Positions 23,310 to 35,037 of a stretch of 64,000 bases of DNA are shown one piece after another (positions within the stretch are counted from its first letter, which is position 1; every line of letters begins with the position of its first letter). Source of the DNA: Hyaloscypha bicolor E (lineage: Eukaryota; Ascomycota; Leotiomycetes; Helotiales; Hyaloscyphaceae); contig NW_020194677.1 in the NCBI RefSeq assembly GCF_002865645.1, positions 310,001 to 374,000 on the forward strand, read 5' to 3'. Below the pieces are notes generated by a model. It worked only from the letters and a program-made list of their open reading frames with translations, was not told the DNA's origin and did not search any database. The position numbers were made by a program, and so were the translations under genes.

Positions 23310-25610
23310 ATGCCGGAGGGGAAAAAAGACAAACACGGTTTGGAGTGGTTCTGGGCTTGTTGCAATTGCGCAACCCACGCTGGAATGTCAACGTCAATTG
23401 TTGTGGCTTGTCCTGGCTGCGATCACATCCGCTGTGATCATTGTCCTATGGAAAATGTTAAGACTCGTCACCGAGAGGTAGTGGGGTATTTGGCGCCTAT
23501 TTTTCCTGCTACAGAAGATGTTCGTCATGGCCCTTTGTCAATGGTGCCGTAAGTATCTGGAAAATGTCCCTCCCTATATCGAAAATACTAACTCCTGGTT
23601 TCTGAGTGTTCCTGCTCAAGTGGAGCAGCCGAGTCAACCTGAGGGTGTCTTGAGTGCTTTCGCTGCAATTTCTCTTGACCCTCCTTCCGGACCCAGCTCA
23701 CCAATTCAGTCGAGTTACTCTACTGGCCCTTTCAGCCTGCGTGAAGAATCGAGTGACAATGCCACCGACTTAGATAGTTGGGCTGCAGAGTCAGATAACT
23801 CAGGATCCGATGACGAGGAAATCAATGATGTAATTCAGATGCTGGACATCCGGTTGGTTTCGGTTCTAGGAGGAGACCTGGATCTTGCTGCCCGTCTGAT
23901 TCCTAAAATTCACGATCTCCTGGATTCTGATCTTGATGCCGGGATTCCCAATTTCTCAGAGCCCATCGATCAAGACTACACAAGTCATCAGGGAGGTGGG
24001 GGCTCCAAGGGTAAGCAAAGAGCTTCGGGAGGCTCTCCATCCGCGCCTTCTAATCAAAATGCATCTTCCGGCTCCTCGCCACAAAAGCATGGGCGTGCCT
24101 CTGAGGATTCGAATGAACGCAGGGATGGCAGCAATTCCAACAAAAGACCCAGACGAGAACCTGATAGGAATTCAGATTTAAACGGAAATGGCAGTGCCGA
24201 TGAGAATGGGGCCGATGACCAGAAGGAGGGTGCTAGTGATATAAACGAGAGCTGTCCCTCTGCCGACCTTGACAGGGACCCTGGTGATCCAGGAGACGAC
24301 CCAGTTCATGCTGACGTTCCAAGCGAACCCCCTGACTTTGCATGCCATTTTCACAAGCGAGATCACATTAATTACGGACCCTGGAACAAGAAATATGCAA
24401 TGTGCTCTAGTTGTCGTATGGAAAAGTTACGTCGCATCAAGTAAGGCCTTTGAATACTCTCTAATCTGTCAAAAGGCTCACATTATCTAGACGCCACTTC
24501 GAAACCGTTCATAGGCCACCACAATGCAATCGTTGCTACCGTTTATTCCCAAACCACAACGAGCTTCAAGATCACTACCAAGAACCTGTCGCATGTCTTA
24601 AAGGGTCACTTCATCTCAAGGAGGGAATCAATGATGGTCAGTGGCATGAGATAAAACTTGTGCTCTCTGCTCAAGGTCGGAGGCGCATCAATGATACTTC
24701 AAGATGGTACGCTATTTGGCAAATCCTATTCCCAGGTGTAAAGCCACCTTCGAACCCATGTAAGCACAGGGAATTCAAAGATTATTCCGAGGACATCTAA
24801 TGATCTTTAGGGAGAGAGCCACCGCCGGTGTATGTAGCGTGTCAAGCAACCAATGTTGAAGAATATCTCTCGAAGCTCAAGAGTCGAATTAATGATGATA
24901 TCAGCAAGGGGCTCTTGCCATCAGAACAACGAATTCACGAACGCTATGTGCACCATTTCCGACAACTCTGGGAAGAAGAGATTACTTCTCGCGGATCGAT
25001 CCAGCTTCAACGCTCTGGCACGAACCAAGAAGAAGGAGCTGATCCTCCGAACGTTGGTCAGCCTCAATCCTCAAATTCCGACCATATATTCTCGATTGGT
25101 GAAGATGATCAACAGCAACCTCTTCAATCCGCAAAGTCCGGAGAGTCTAGATTCCGAAGCAATCCTTTCGTTGAAGACTTTTCTGGAGATTTTCAACGCA
25201 TGGATTCAAATAAATCATCGGGGGCCGCCTCGGAGCCCAGTATGAATGCACTGATCGCCGACTACTTAAATCCTACATCAGAACCCCTCACTTCACCAAT
25301 GCCAGAATCAGCTTTTGATCATCGCGGTTGGCCGCCATTAAGCCTTAACGTTGATTTTGCTGAAGGTTCACTTGACGAATTTTGGGGATATGAGGCCGCA
25401 AATTCCCTGGGACGTCCGGCCTCACCTGGGCCCGAAGTGGACCAGATTGCGACCTTGGAAATCCTTTCTCCATCTGAACAGCTTACCTTCGATCACAATA
25501 TGGGTGGTGAACTATTGTTAAATGGTTTACAGACAGAGAACGAGAGGCCAGAAGCAATGGCATCATGGAGGGACAAGGATTCTGGAAACGAGTTTCTCAG
25601 GACAAGGTAA
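23310..25610 (+). CDS. Large fungal zinc-binding protein (N-terminal CxxC cluster, C2H2-like core)
   Basis: Exons 23310-23548, 23607-24440, 24491-24759 and 24811-25610 join in phase to give about 713 residues. The N-terminus has paired Cys motifs (WFWACCNC...CPGCDHIRCDHC), resembling a small zinc ribbon. A long Ser/Asp/Gly-rich region follows, with a basic patch (NSNKRPRREPDR) that could be a nuclear signal. The conserved core is FACHFHKRDHINYG, CSSCRMEKLRRIKRHFETVHRPPQCNRCYRLFPNHNELQDH, a diverged C2H2 pair seen in many expanded fungal families. The C-terminal part is acidic and Ser/Pro-rich. The first intron has a strong TACTAAC branch but ends GAG. A further intron at about 25609 could extend the C-terminus. 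Function is unknown; nucleic-acid binding is inferred. Confidence 0.8.
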
Positions 25611-27152
25611 ATTGCTAGTGAAATATGCTACCCATTTCTGCATAGATTTCAACCCCAGATTTCCTTCCCTTTCCTTTCTCCACGCTTTTTATATCCGTGC
25701 TTCTAACCCAAGACATCAGATCTGGGGGAAGTACAGACATGTGTAACCCGCGGTCTGGAAACGGAGTATTTCTGTCAGATATTTCACGTCCTTCGCGGCA
25801 TGTTGGAGTTTACACTAACTCTCAGAACACCCCAGTCCAGAAGCACCATCATAATTGTAATCTTAGTTGCCAACTCCTGAGAGCAATTAGAATGAGACCT
25901 GCAGGGAAGGCAGTGTATTACCTGGATCGACTGGTTGGGGGTCGCTTCCTTTCCCGGCCGAACCCATTTCATCATTTCCTTGATCGAAAATACTAGGTGG
26001 GACTGAATAAATCATGTTTGAGTCAAAAATAGGACAAAGCTCCTGATAGGCAAATTATTCCGGTTATGAAATTGGATTGTATTCGGGTATTGGAGTTTTT
26101 TCATGAAGGAGAGAGCACGGAGAAATCTTCAGTTCTTATATCTCCAAGCTGCGATTGTGCATTGCAAAGCTGAAGACTTTCCTGCAAAATTTTGCGAAGT
26201 TAGATTCTGTACCACACTCTAATTGGATGCGTAACAATTTGGGGAAGTTTTGCGAAGTTTTCATAAGATTGCAAAATTTTGCGAGGCGGAATAGGGGGCG
26301 TCGCTTAATTCAGAGGTACTATGGCGCATTGCCGGGCCCCTATTGTTAGTGGCAACATTTGGTTGAAACATGACTTGGAATACAATAAGGAAATTCCGCC
26401 AACAGTAAGGAGAGACTAGTCACAGGGAGATTGGAAACACTATATTTAAGAGAGATATTTTAAATGAATATGTGAAAGCATTACACGTCTAGAAGATATA
26501 AAAGTCCCATATCTCGGGAAAAGATTCAAAAGGCAGGAGGACCATCGCTCTTATACGATGGTAAGGACTTCGGAACATTGAAAATGACCTTTGAATGCTT
26601 GTAATATCTCAACGAACTTGCTCCAAATCCAAATGGTCCACCTAATCTATCAAGTCCCGCTCTTACTCCGCGGCTCCATGGGTCGGCCCCTAATTGTTCG
26701 TTCTACTGCTTCATCTCCCAATTATCGACTTATAATCCCTCAAATGAGTCGTACTCCAGCTGGATCCCCCCTTTTTACTCCCCGGCCTCCTTCTCTATCA
26801 TGCTTGCGTCCTCAGGATACTGTTTCACATGTATTTCCACAAGTGCCAATAGTTTTAGGAATATTTCGATGACAATATTTGTGACGGCAATTTGTTGTTA
26901 TGAATGGAATGAAGTTGATGAGTTGATGTTGACAGGAGGAGGAAGACTTAGAGAGCAAGGTTTCAAAGGGGACTGGCAAACTTGAAAAGCTGAGGAGATT
27001 GAGAAATTAATTATATGTTGGACGTTAGATGACGTGATGAAGAGGGTTGAAGAGTTGACGTTGGGAGAGGATCATAGAAGTAGTCGAAGAGAGGAGGTTG
27101 GGTAGTAAATCCGAATCGAGGGAGGCTGAGAATTTGTACGAAGACAACGGCG
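25611..27152. other. AT-rich intergenic stretch
   Basis: About 1.5 kb with no gene. Near 26180-26290 the short palindromic word GCAAAATTTTGC followed by GA occurs twice (26183 and 26274), with TTTTGCGAAGTT between them, suggesting remnants of an element. Open frames are short and lack domains. Confidence 0.45.
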
Positions 27153-27569
27153 TAAAGTATCGGGAATACAGGGCACTTTGACCCTCGGCGCTCTACAGGG
27201 TGTGAATTTAGGGCAGAAGCTCGCTATAAGCCCCTATAACTCTAGGTGGTGCTCCCTAAACTTATATAAAAAGGCGCTATAAGACATTCGCATGGGATAA
27301 GTAAATCTTCTAGGGTTATAGCGCTATTAGTAAAGCAACTATAGTGCTCGGATACTAAACAAGCAACTATTATAGGCCTCTTTAGCGAAGACTCCCTTGT
27401 AAGTACAAGGGAGAAGCCCTGAAAAGGTGTGGTAACCCTTGTTGAAGGCGTAAATGCTACTATTAGAGGAAGGGCCTGGAAATATAGGGTCTTATAGCGA
27501 GTTTACTGCCTTGATATTTACGCTAGAGGGCCTAAAAGCCTCTAAATGCCCTGTATTCCAGATACTTTA
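27153..27569. mobile_element. Miniature inverted-repeat element, TA-flanked
   Basis: The left end (27153-27181) and the reverse complement of the right end (27541-27569) share TAAAGTATC, one mismatch, then GGAATACAGGGCA, with further partial match, about 29 bases in all. The element is about 417 bases, has no open frame for a transposase, and both ends carry TA, consistent with a TA target as in Tc1/mariner-type elements. Superfamily assignment is inference from the TA ends alone. Confidence 0.7.
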
Positions 27570-28935
27570 TGCCGCGATCTCCGGACCACTGCTGCTTAGA
27601 TTCCAGTTTATCCGAATACAACCAACGTTATCTTCCAGAATATGGTTCAGAATGGGACAGCATTGGCCTCTGAGTCATTGACAGGCACGAACTAAGTCAA
27701 AATTACTTACATTTGAGTTCTGGAAAACTGGGTTGCAAATTTGAAATAGTTAGTTGGGTTCAATTGTTTGCCTGTAGATTTCCTATTCCGGGGTTGATTT
27801 TGTAAAGTTAAGGCAGCAAATTGAACACTGAACTTTGATCCACGCTCTCATAAACCTCCATGACCACACAACACAACAGCTTAGTTTTAGTCAGAAATGG
27901 TTCATTCTGGAGATTGCAGAGGCTTGGTGCTCCATGGCAATGCCTTCTCGTGAATTTGCTACCCCAGACTCGCCAAACAGCAATTTCAAGACGGTGGGGG
28001 TTTCAATATTCAAGGGGGGAAAATCAATGGGATTTGCTAATGCCTTGTGCTAAGGGTACTAGTCTTTTCCTTCAAGTTGTCTTACGAACGATATGAACAC
28101 GTTTCTTGCCTACTTCGCTTGTATCATGACTTCTCTCTACTGAACTAGTTGCCCATTTCCCGGGCGCTGTGTCAGCCCTGTCAATTTATTCGGTGCCGGA
28201 AAGCATGTAATAAATTATGCATTGGCCTACGTCCTCCCGTATCTTTGTTCACAGGTTTGGGGACAGCGCACTTGTTCGCTGTGGCGTAAGTTTGTGTCTT
28301 GAGGGCAGCACAGCCTCCGAAGCACCTTATATCCATGGCCTTCTGAAGATCATCACCCTTCTGCCCGAATACACAGTCGCCATGCTGGCCATACTATTGG
28401 AATCTGATCGATATATTGGTGATAAATCGATATATTGGAGGTTGACAATCTGCAAAATGACTAGATACAGGAGAGTGAAGAGTAAAAAGGGAGAGGAAGG
28501 AATCTAAAGTACAGTTCTTATATACCCACTAGTGGGTGGCGATTTCCTCCAGTATATTATAAATCAGCTGATAAATCAGATGACTTATATATATTAGTGA
28601 GCGTTCCCTGAGCTTCCATAGTGAGCTATTCCATAGGCTTCTATAGTAAACCATTATAAATGAGAGTGGCAAAGCTAATATTAGTAGTTGAACCTGGTAC
28701 TGGAAGGACTAGTAAGCTAGTACCAATTCAACACATACCGGGTTCTATAGAAATATTAGCGGCAAGTTTCACTACTATTTTCTATGCTAGATAACTCAAG
28801 GATCTCCTGTGCTAACGGCAAAAGGCTGTGACCGTTCCGCAAGCCAGATACTCTTATCGTTGAATTGCCTTGTATCCCTGTCAATCTATTATTGGTTGAC
28901 ACAAGTTAATGCTTGCCCTGGATTGTATAATTGAC
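27570..28935. other. AT-rich intergenic stretch
   Basis: About 1.4 kb without a supportable gene. Near 28400-28440 the word ATCGATATATTGG occurs twice in tandem-like spacing, and 28560-28660 has repeated TCAG/ATAAATCAG words and two similar CTTCYATAGTRA segments. It looks like decayed repeats. Confidence 0.4.
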
Positions 28936-30155
28936 AGAACTAATATGTGATTATTCGGCTAACCTTGAAGCTCTACGCCAATTCTTGCCGAGACCGCTTC
29001 CTTCGTCGACAAAGAAGGGATCTGCAAGCGCTTACTTCGAGCATTACGCGTGGGATCTTAACTGGATATGTAGAGGGGCAAGCTCCACCATTAAAAGCGA
29101 AACTAATGAGACCAGCGGTAGGATAAGCAACATGGCGAGAGGTCATCGCCTTTGAAGTTGGGCTTCGTGTAGCATCGAAAGCAGCTCTACATTCTCATCG
29201 ATGGGTCCGCACCCGCCACACGACGCATCGGATCGCCAACGAGTATACTGAACCCCTGCGCAATACATTCAGTCATCCAGCGGCGTGCTATTTGTTCTTT
29301 GAAGAGAGCCTACTGGCCTAAAAGCTGTGGTATTGCCAGCACCAGGGGGAGTGCAGTAAACGGCAACGCCCCCAGATTCTCCATTATTATTTTGTCTGTT
29401 GGCAATCTGTGGAGCCCTCTTGTAAGTCCCATTGCATGCCTTGAAATATAAATTCGCCGTCCAGTAATTAGACAAGTCCTCCGAAAAGGTGTGCGAGGTG
29501 CAACTGGCAGGAATGGAACATCGGTCGATGGAATCGTGATATTGAAGGTATTCTTTTGAACATCAGCGGTGTATCAAAGGAATACTCAAACTACTTAAGT
29601 TACTTAAGTATATACTCAATGAGTATTGAGTAGAGTATAAGTAGGTGTCACGTGCTGCGCACAGGCATGTATAATAGCGGGAACCGGCTATTATAGCTTC
29701 TTCACCGCCATTAGGGCACCATCATTCTTACATTTTACACCAATACACCCACATTTCGCTTCCACAGCTTGTCCAGGCCGTGACAGTAGGATATGTTTTG
29801 GCTGAGTAGAGTATGAGTAGGACCCACTACTCTACTCTGCTCTACTCATTTGACACACTTAACATCAGCACCACCGTAGGAAGGATACTCTCTCTGCACG
29901 TACTCCCCAACTATCTGCAATAAAGTCGTTATATCCAGATTTTGGCGAAATCGGAAACGTACTTGGTGAACATGTGGCGACGGACTCTCTCTAGGGTTCA
30001 CTTGCTAAGTACAACTTTAGGAGATTTCAACATACGAGATTGCGATCGATGACAGTCTGGGAGCATCTAAAGCGGAGGAGACTACTACCTCCCACCCTGG
30101 GCATCGCTTGAGCCAACACTGCAAAGGCGAGGAAGAAGTAAAGCATCTTGGACAT
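28936..30155 (-). pseudogene. DUF1996 secreted protein, broken and split by an inserted element
   Basis: The ATG at 30155 gives a clear signal peptide (MSKMLYFFLAFAVLAQA) and then the DUF1996 opening LLRFRCSQTVIDR. PSPH-HQV (frame-shifted), a likely intron and IVG follow near 29930-30010. The gene is interrupted at 29568-29860 by an insertion. It resumes with NTFNITIPSTDV, FSEDLSNYWTANLYFKACNG, AVYCTPPGAGNTTAFRP, then in another frame ILVGDPMRR, CYTKPNFKGDDLSPC, HVAYPTAGLISF and ACPSTYPVKIP. This order matches the family along its length. Besides the insertion there are several frame changes and stops, so it cannot make a full protein. DUF1996 proteins are secreted and mostly uncharacterised. 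Confidence 0.85.
29568..29860. mobile_element. Non-autonomous element inserted in the DUF1996 gene
   Basis: The 9-base sequence AACATCAGC flanks the segment on both sides (29559-29567 and 29861-29869), and the DUF1996 reading is interrupted exactly there, with the same codons repeated on each side. The ends form a short imperfect inverted repeat (GGTGTATCAAA against AAGTGTGTCAAA), and TACTCTACTC-type runs recur near both ends. At 293 bases with no open frame it is a miniature element. The duplication could also be read as 8 bases, which would fit the hAT superfamily. Confidence 0.82.
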
Positions 30156-30742
30156 CGTCAGCAAAACACCCACAAAAGTGCAGCTGAATTCGCAGGAAAT
30201 TTCAACGGTCGCATTGTTTAAAGAGCCAGACATGACAGCAACATCTCCTCTCGATGCCGGTTTCCGTATAGGTGCCGGTCTAGAGTCATCGCAATATGTG
30301 TCCACAGCACCAATTTGTATGGACTGTCAACATCATATTGACCAATCCGAGCATGTCAAATCCTCCCTAATCCCTCTTTGCAACATTCCTTGCTTAAGTG
30401 GCTGGGTGTGTTTCCGACACATTTTGCCGCAACTGCCGAACCGTTCAAGAGCCGAGAGTGGTCCTCTTCAAATCAACCTTATTTCAACAGCCAGACCAAC
30501 ACCCTAGCTAGGTGGCCTGATAGGAAGAGTAGTACAGAAAAGAAGAGATTTGTTTAGTGCACGATTCTCGGGAGTCGTGAAGAAAGGGTCGTGAATAAGC
30601 CATGGAATCTCGCGGAGATAGAGATATAGCAAAGCGAGAAGTTTTTCTATATCCTTGAATAATGACGTTATTACCTTTTAGGATTCTGGTAATAGCATAT
30701 TTCGTTATATTTATTGCCTTTTGATATGTTTAGTTGCATTGA
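30156..30742. other. Intergenic stretch
   Basis: Former upstream region of the DUF1996 gene followed by AT-richer DNA up to the element at 30751. No gene is seen. Confidence 0.45.
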
Positions 30743-31137
30743 AAAAGAATCAGGCTTGGCAAAAATACCAGATATTTTGGTATCGATACCTTCTCGCTAA
30801 ATTTTCGCGAAAATTTAGGGGCCTCTAGCCTATAAATTAATTTAGCGATATACTGCCTAAAATTTAGGGACTGCACGCTAAAAAAACTAGCGATAAGCTT
30901 ATCGGGATCGCAAAACTCATAAAATCACAATTTTAATAAATATTAATATTTTTATTAAAGATTTAGCTATTTTATATATTTATTTAAACCAAATTCTTAG
31001 TATTCTCAATACTTACAAATTTCTAATTTTTAAGTCATATAAAATAATAGTAAATAAGAATAATTAAATAATAATTAAATTATGGGGCAAGTATTGATAC
31101 TATCGATACCGGTATTTTTGCCAAGCCTGAAAAGAAT
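30743..31137. mobile_element. hAT-type miniature element with 8-bp target duplication
   Basis: The element proper is 30751-31129 (379 bases). Its ends are perfect 19-base inverted repeats beginning CAGGCTTGGCAAAAATACC. AAAAGAAT is repeated exactly on both sides (30743-30750 and 31130-31137). An 8-base duplication with short inverted ends starting CA is typical of hAT elements. The interior is very AT-rich and has no transposase frame, so it would depend on an enzyme encoded elsewhere. Intact ends and duplication suggest a fairly recent insertion. Confidence 0.9.
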
Positions 31138-33204
31138 CCCGAAGGGAAAAAATGGTCACGAACACTGTAAAATATTTGAAGGCCCGCTGTTTCTAGCGAG
31201 TCAGTAGCCCGAAGCCTCGACTGCCCCTGAATCAAGGCTCGCTAATCTCTGAATCTGATGCTGATTATCACAGCCGCTTCTGGCCTGGCCTCCTTCTAAC
31301 AAATTAAGCAATACCACAACGAATACAACGCGATTCGCCTCGAAGTCTTCAGCAATCAACAATCTCTTTCAGATTATTCTTCACATTTCAAACCCCCCAA
31401 GCGTTAGCGCAAGTTGCGTAGGCTGAGAACGTTTGACTTAGTGAATTCTCTAAGATCGCCGAGAAATGTCGGAGAAGTCCGCATCGGAGAGAAGGTCGAC
31501 AGATGGAAGCTCGCCAAAGGGGAGACCGAGGGCGTAGTGTGTTGAGGATACAGTATGTTATGGGTGCGCGATCAATGCCGTTCTGAATTCAGCTTGCCCT
31601 CCGCAACAGCATTACGCAGGAGAAGAAGTACCAGGGGCGAGTCTCGACCTCAAACGCATCCAAGGTCTGCTCCATCCAGTGGGATCCGTCGGGACAATGC
31701 CATGCGAACACCCAACCCGACGGCACCAACTGTGCTTGTGTTTGCGTGTCGTTTCCCCGAGAAAGTGTTTGATCGTTTGATCGCCGTCACCCCTGCATTC
31801 CGGATGCCGATTGTTTGACGAATCACTGTTTGATCTTGGAGGACGGCACTTCTCACCGGCTGCTGGTGGGAACACTTCTGGAACCGCTGGGAGAAATTAT
31901 TACCCGTTCGTACGTCTCACGTAGTACCCTAGGCGGTTCGGGAAAGCGAATGGGCCAAGAAAGTGATTGCAAGTATTTTACATAGTAAAGCGATCTCTCC
32001 CCACACTCCGACAAAATGCTGCGGCCGGCATTGATCTCCATGCCACCACGCGGCAGCCATAAAGATAAACTAGGCATACGTCGCCTAAATGTATAATAAG
32101 GGAAAGGTTCCGAAACTCAAATTTACGCTTAACCTAATTTACCAACAACCACATTTGTCACGTGAAATTATCAAGTGACCAAAGGTTTCACTCTTTTCCC
32201 AACCCTCCGGCTCTCTTTAGCTCTCAATCCTTATATATTTAGAACAATATAGCCTTATTACTGGTTTAGTACAATAACAAGACAACGACTTATAGACCGA
32301 AGGGATTATCCGACTATAATTAAACGGGATTCATGAGACAAACAAGGTATTGCTTACTTAGGCAATGCGAATACTCTTAATGATTTTATGATATCTTTTG
32401 TACAAACAGCAGATTTTTGTGTAATATCCATTCATCGTGCGAATAGTTGAAAATTCGGAGAGAATAATGGGTAAGGAAGGGGAAGCTGTGCGCAATCCGT
32501 AGTGGCAGCCTCACACACCCAAATATTTGTGGGGTTTTAGCGATGGTTCTTCCGCGGCCGACAATCTGCTCCCCGTACCACAAGGCTTACGGAGACCGGT
32601 AAGAACTTCCGCAGGCGAACTCTAATCTGTCTCAAGCCACATAAGCCTGCGATCGCCTTCTGGTTGCAAATCTCTGTCCAAAAGGGATCGGTTGGCAGAA
32701 AGCTCGATCTTCGCGCTCCACGAAGTCGTACCAATGATCAATGTTAACGCGAAACTACGACCTTTTCAAGCAGCTGTGCGTCGGATCGATATCAAACCTT
32801 TCTCCAGTCTCTGATGTGTTGAAAATGAGTGGCTGCATAAGTCATAGCGCTGGCTCCGGATTTCCCTCCCAAAAGGGATTAAACTCGAAGTCTAAATACG
32901 CACAACCGCTGTCACAGCGCAAGGCACAGGATGTCCGCCGTGTCGCAGGTACAAAAGTTTGTCTTTCCCGTTCTCCAGTAAACTCACGCTCAGAGTTTAG
33001 CTCTGCCGTCTCCCGCAAACTCAGAAAAGTGGCTGATGATAGCTGGTTTCACCTGCATCTCAGCACGAGGCGTGTTCTGCGACAGTTCGGCCGCATCCTG
33101 ACCATGTTCTATGTCTTCCCCGCGCCCCCCGATACCAGCTGCAGGTTCTCAGCTTGATAGATTCTGCCTTGTATCGGTATCTTAATGGAGATAACTTCGT
33201 CGCA
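31138..33204. other. 2-kb intergenic stretch before the CFEM gene
   Basis: No supportable gene. Short frames on both strands at 31550-31880 and 32740-33160 overlap, lack domains and do not connect by splicing. The last few hundred bases should carry the CFEM gene promoter. Confidence 0.45.
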
Positions 33205-35037
33205 ATGAAGTTGTCTAGTTCCCTGGCGATATTTTGGCTCGTTGCTCCTACCGTCCTTGCCCAAAATGCGTCGCTCATTGCACAAGAGATTTCGCAGATT
33301 TCGCCATGTGGGGTATGTTAATGTTTGAAGATGAAAGGAAGCAGATTGCTGATTATTCGTGTAGATAACCTGCTTGCAAATGACGATACCCTCGGTTGGG
33401 TGCTCCTTAGCAAACACCACTTGCCAATGTTCCAGTACTCGACTCGTACAAACAACATCTGCTTGCATGCTGGCTAATTGCACCTTGGCTGAGACCCTGT
33501 GTACGTATATCTCGATGTGGGGAGACCGACCAACTAACCGGACGGGTTTAATAGCCCTTAGCAAAATCCAGGCTGTGATCTGCCAAAGGCCTTATGAATC
33601 ACAAAACAGAAAGATCAGGATCATGACCATAGTTACCACTGTAGTTACGAACACAGCAGCGCTACTACGATTTGTTACCAGGATTTCTCTCCACCAGACA
33701 ATGGGTTTAGATGACTTGTTCATTGCAGGGGCTGTTGTGAGTTGCGAATTCATTATCAGAAGAGGATTTCTAACCTCGGGGATCTAGATTTCAGAAGCTC
33801 TATTCACTTACTTCGGTGTACAACGTAACCGCAGCTCTCGCCCATGGTGTTTGACGATGTTGAAGCTAATAGTCAAGCAGTTGAGAATGCCGGCTTTGGC
33901 AATCATGTATGGGATATCGAAATTGGCTCTATTCCTCAGCTTTTGTACTGGTGTTCGTCACGTTCCCTCATATTTTATTAACTACTCTGATATTCTATAG
34001 TCTATATCGGCGAGCTATTATACGTCATAACTATCGGCCTGATCAAAGTGTCGTTGCTATTTTTCTATCTCCGCGTCTTTCCCAAGAAATCCTTCCGCAT
34101 CGCTTGCTGGGTGACAATGGCATTTTGTGCGGCTAGTGGAATAGCATTTGCTCTTGTCACGGTTTTCCAATGCCATCCTATTATTTACATTTGGAGAAAA
34201 GACTTGAAAGGCAGATGCGTCAATTACAACTCGGTGGCTTGGGCCAATGCTATAATCAACATTCTTCAAGATATCATAATTATTCTTCTCCCTATGAACG
34301 AACTCCGACATCTTCAGCTCAATGGGAGAAAGAAGATAGGAATGTATGCCATGTTCGGAGTTGGGAGCTTGTTAGTCCACCTTGCCATTCCATTCCTCCT
34401 GGTCTTCCGCTGATAACACATTTCCAATTTCAGTGTCTGTATTACTTCGATGATCCGCCTTGACAGCCTTAAAACATTCGGGCTAACTGCCGATCCGACA
34501 TGGGACAATATCCCGACTACATTTTGGTCGACGTTAGAAACGAGCACTGCCATCTTCTGCGCTTGCATGCCCGCAATTCGCGCTGGCATTATCCGTTTTT
34601 CCCCAAATATACTCGGCCCACCAACACATTCCGACAGCATATCTCCAAATCAACCTTCAAAGTCGTTTGATGACGAACCCATCCCATCTCGAATTGTTGA
34701 GGGGAAGCACGAAGGGAACCCAGTTTCTCTGCTGCCGACTACTATTGGCACCAAAACGCACCAATTTTCCAGAACCGCTACATCTGAGACGACTGAGGTT
34801 GAGATTAAGGACAGCGAGACCAAACACGATATAGGATCCATCAGGCACATAATTTCACTCACAGAATATCTACGACGCACAGAACGAGACAAGCCGCTAC
34901 CTCTGCTGCCAATACCGGATACTGACCAGTCACCGAAGTCACCGAAACCGAGTGCAGAGAGGGGGGAGATAAGAGAAGTGGAAGATTCAACTGAAAACAA
35001 CTCGAGTACTCATCATCATTCCAAAGGGTTTGTTTGA
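33205..35037 (+). CDS. CFEM-domain Pth11-like receptor / rhodopsin-fold membrane protein, possible frameshift
   Basis: The protein starts with a signal peptide (MKLSSSLAIFWLVAPTVLAQ) and an eight-Cys CFEM domain (SPCGITCLQMTIPSVGCS...CQC...AC...NC...VICQ), then membrane helices as in Pth11-like receptors: IMTIVTTVVTNTAALLRFVTR, LYVITIGLIKVSLLFFYLRVF, MAFCAASGIAFALVTVF, AIINILQDIIIILLP. The tail (about 180 residues) is Ser/Thr/Pro-rich and cytosolic. Exons 33205-33312, 33365-33500, 33555-33736, 33795-33952, 34001-34370 and 34434-35037 fit splice rules except exon 4. There the frame must change between LTSVYNVTAALAHG and FGNHVWDIEIGSIPQLLYW; the only GT/AG pair that restores it gives a 34-base intron. 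The fault is either a tiny intron, a sequence error or a real frameshift. Family role: surface sensing. Confidence 0.82.
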
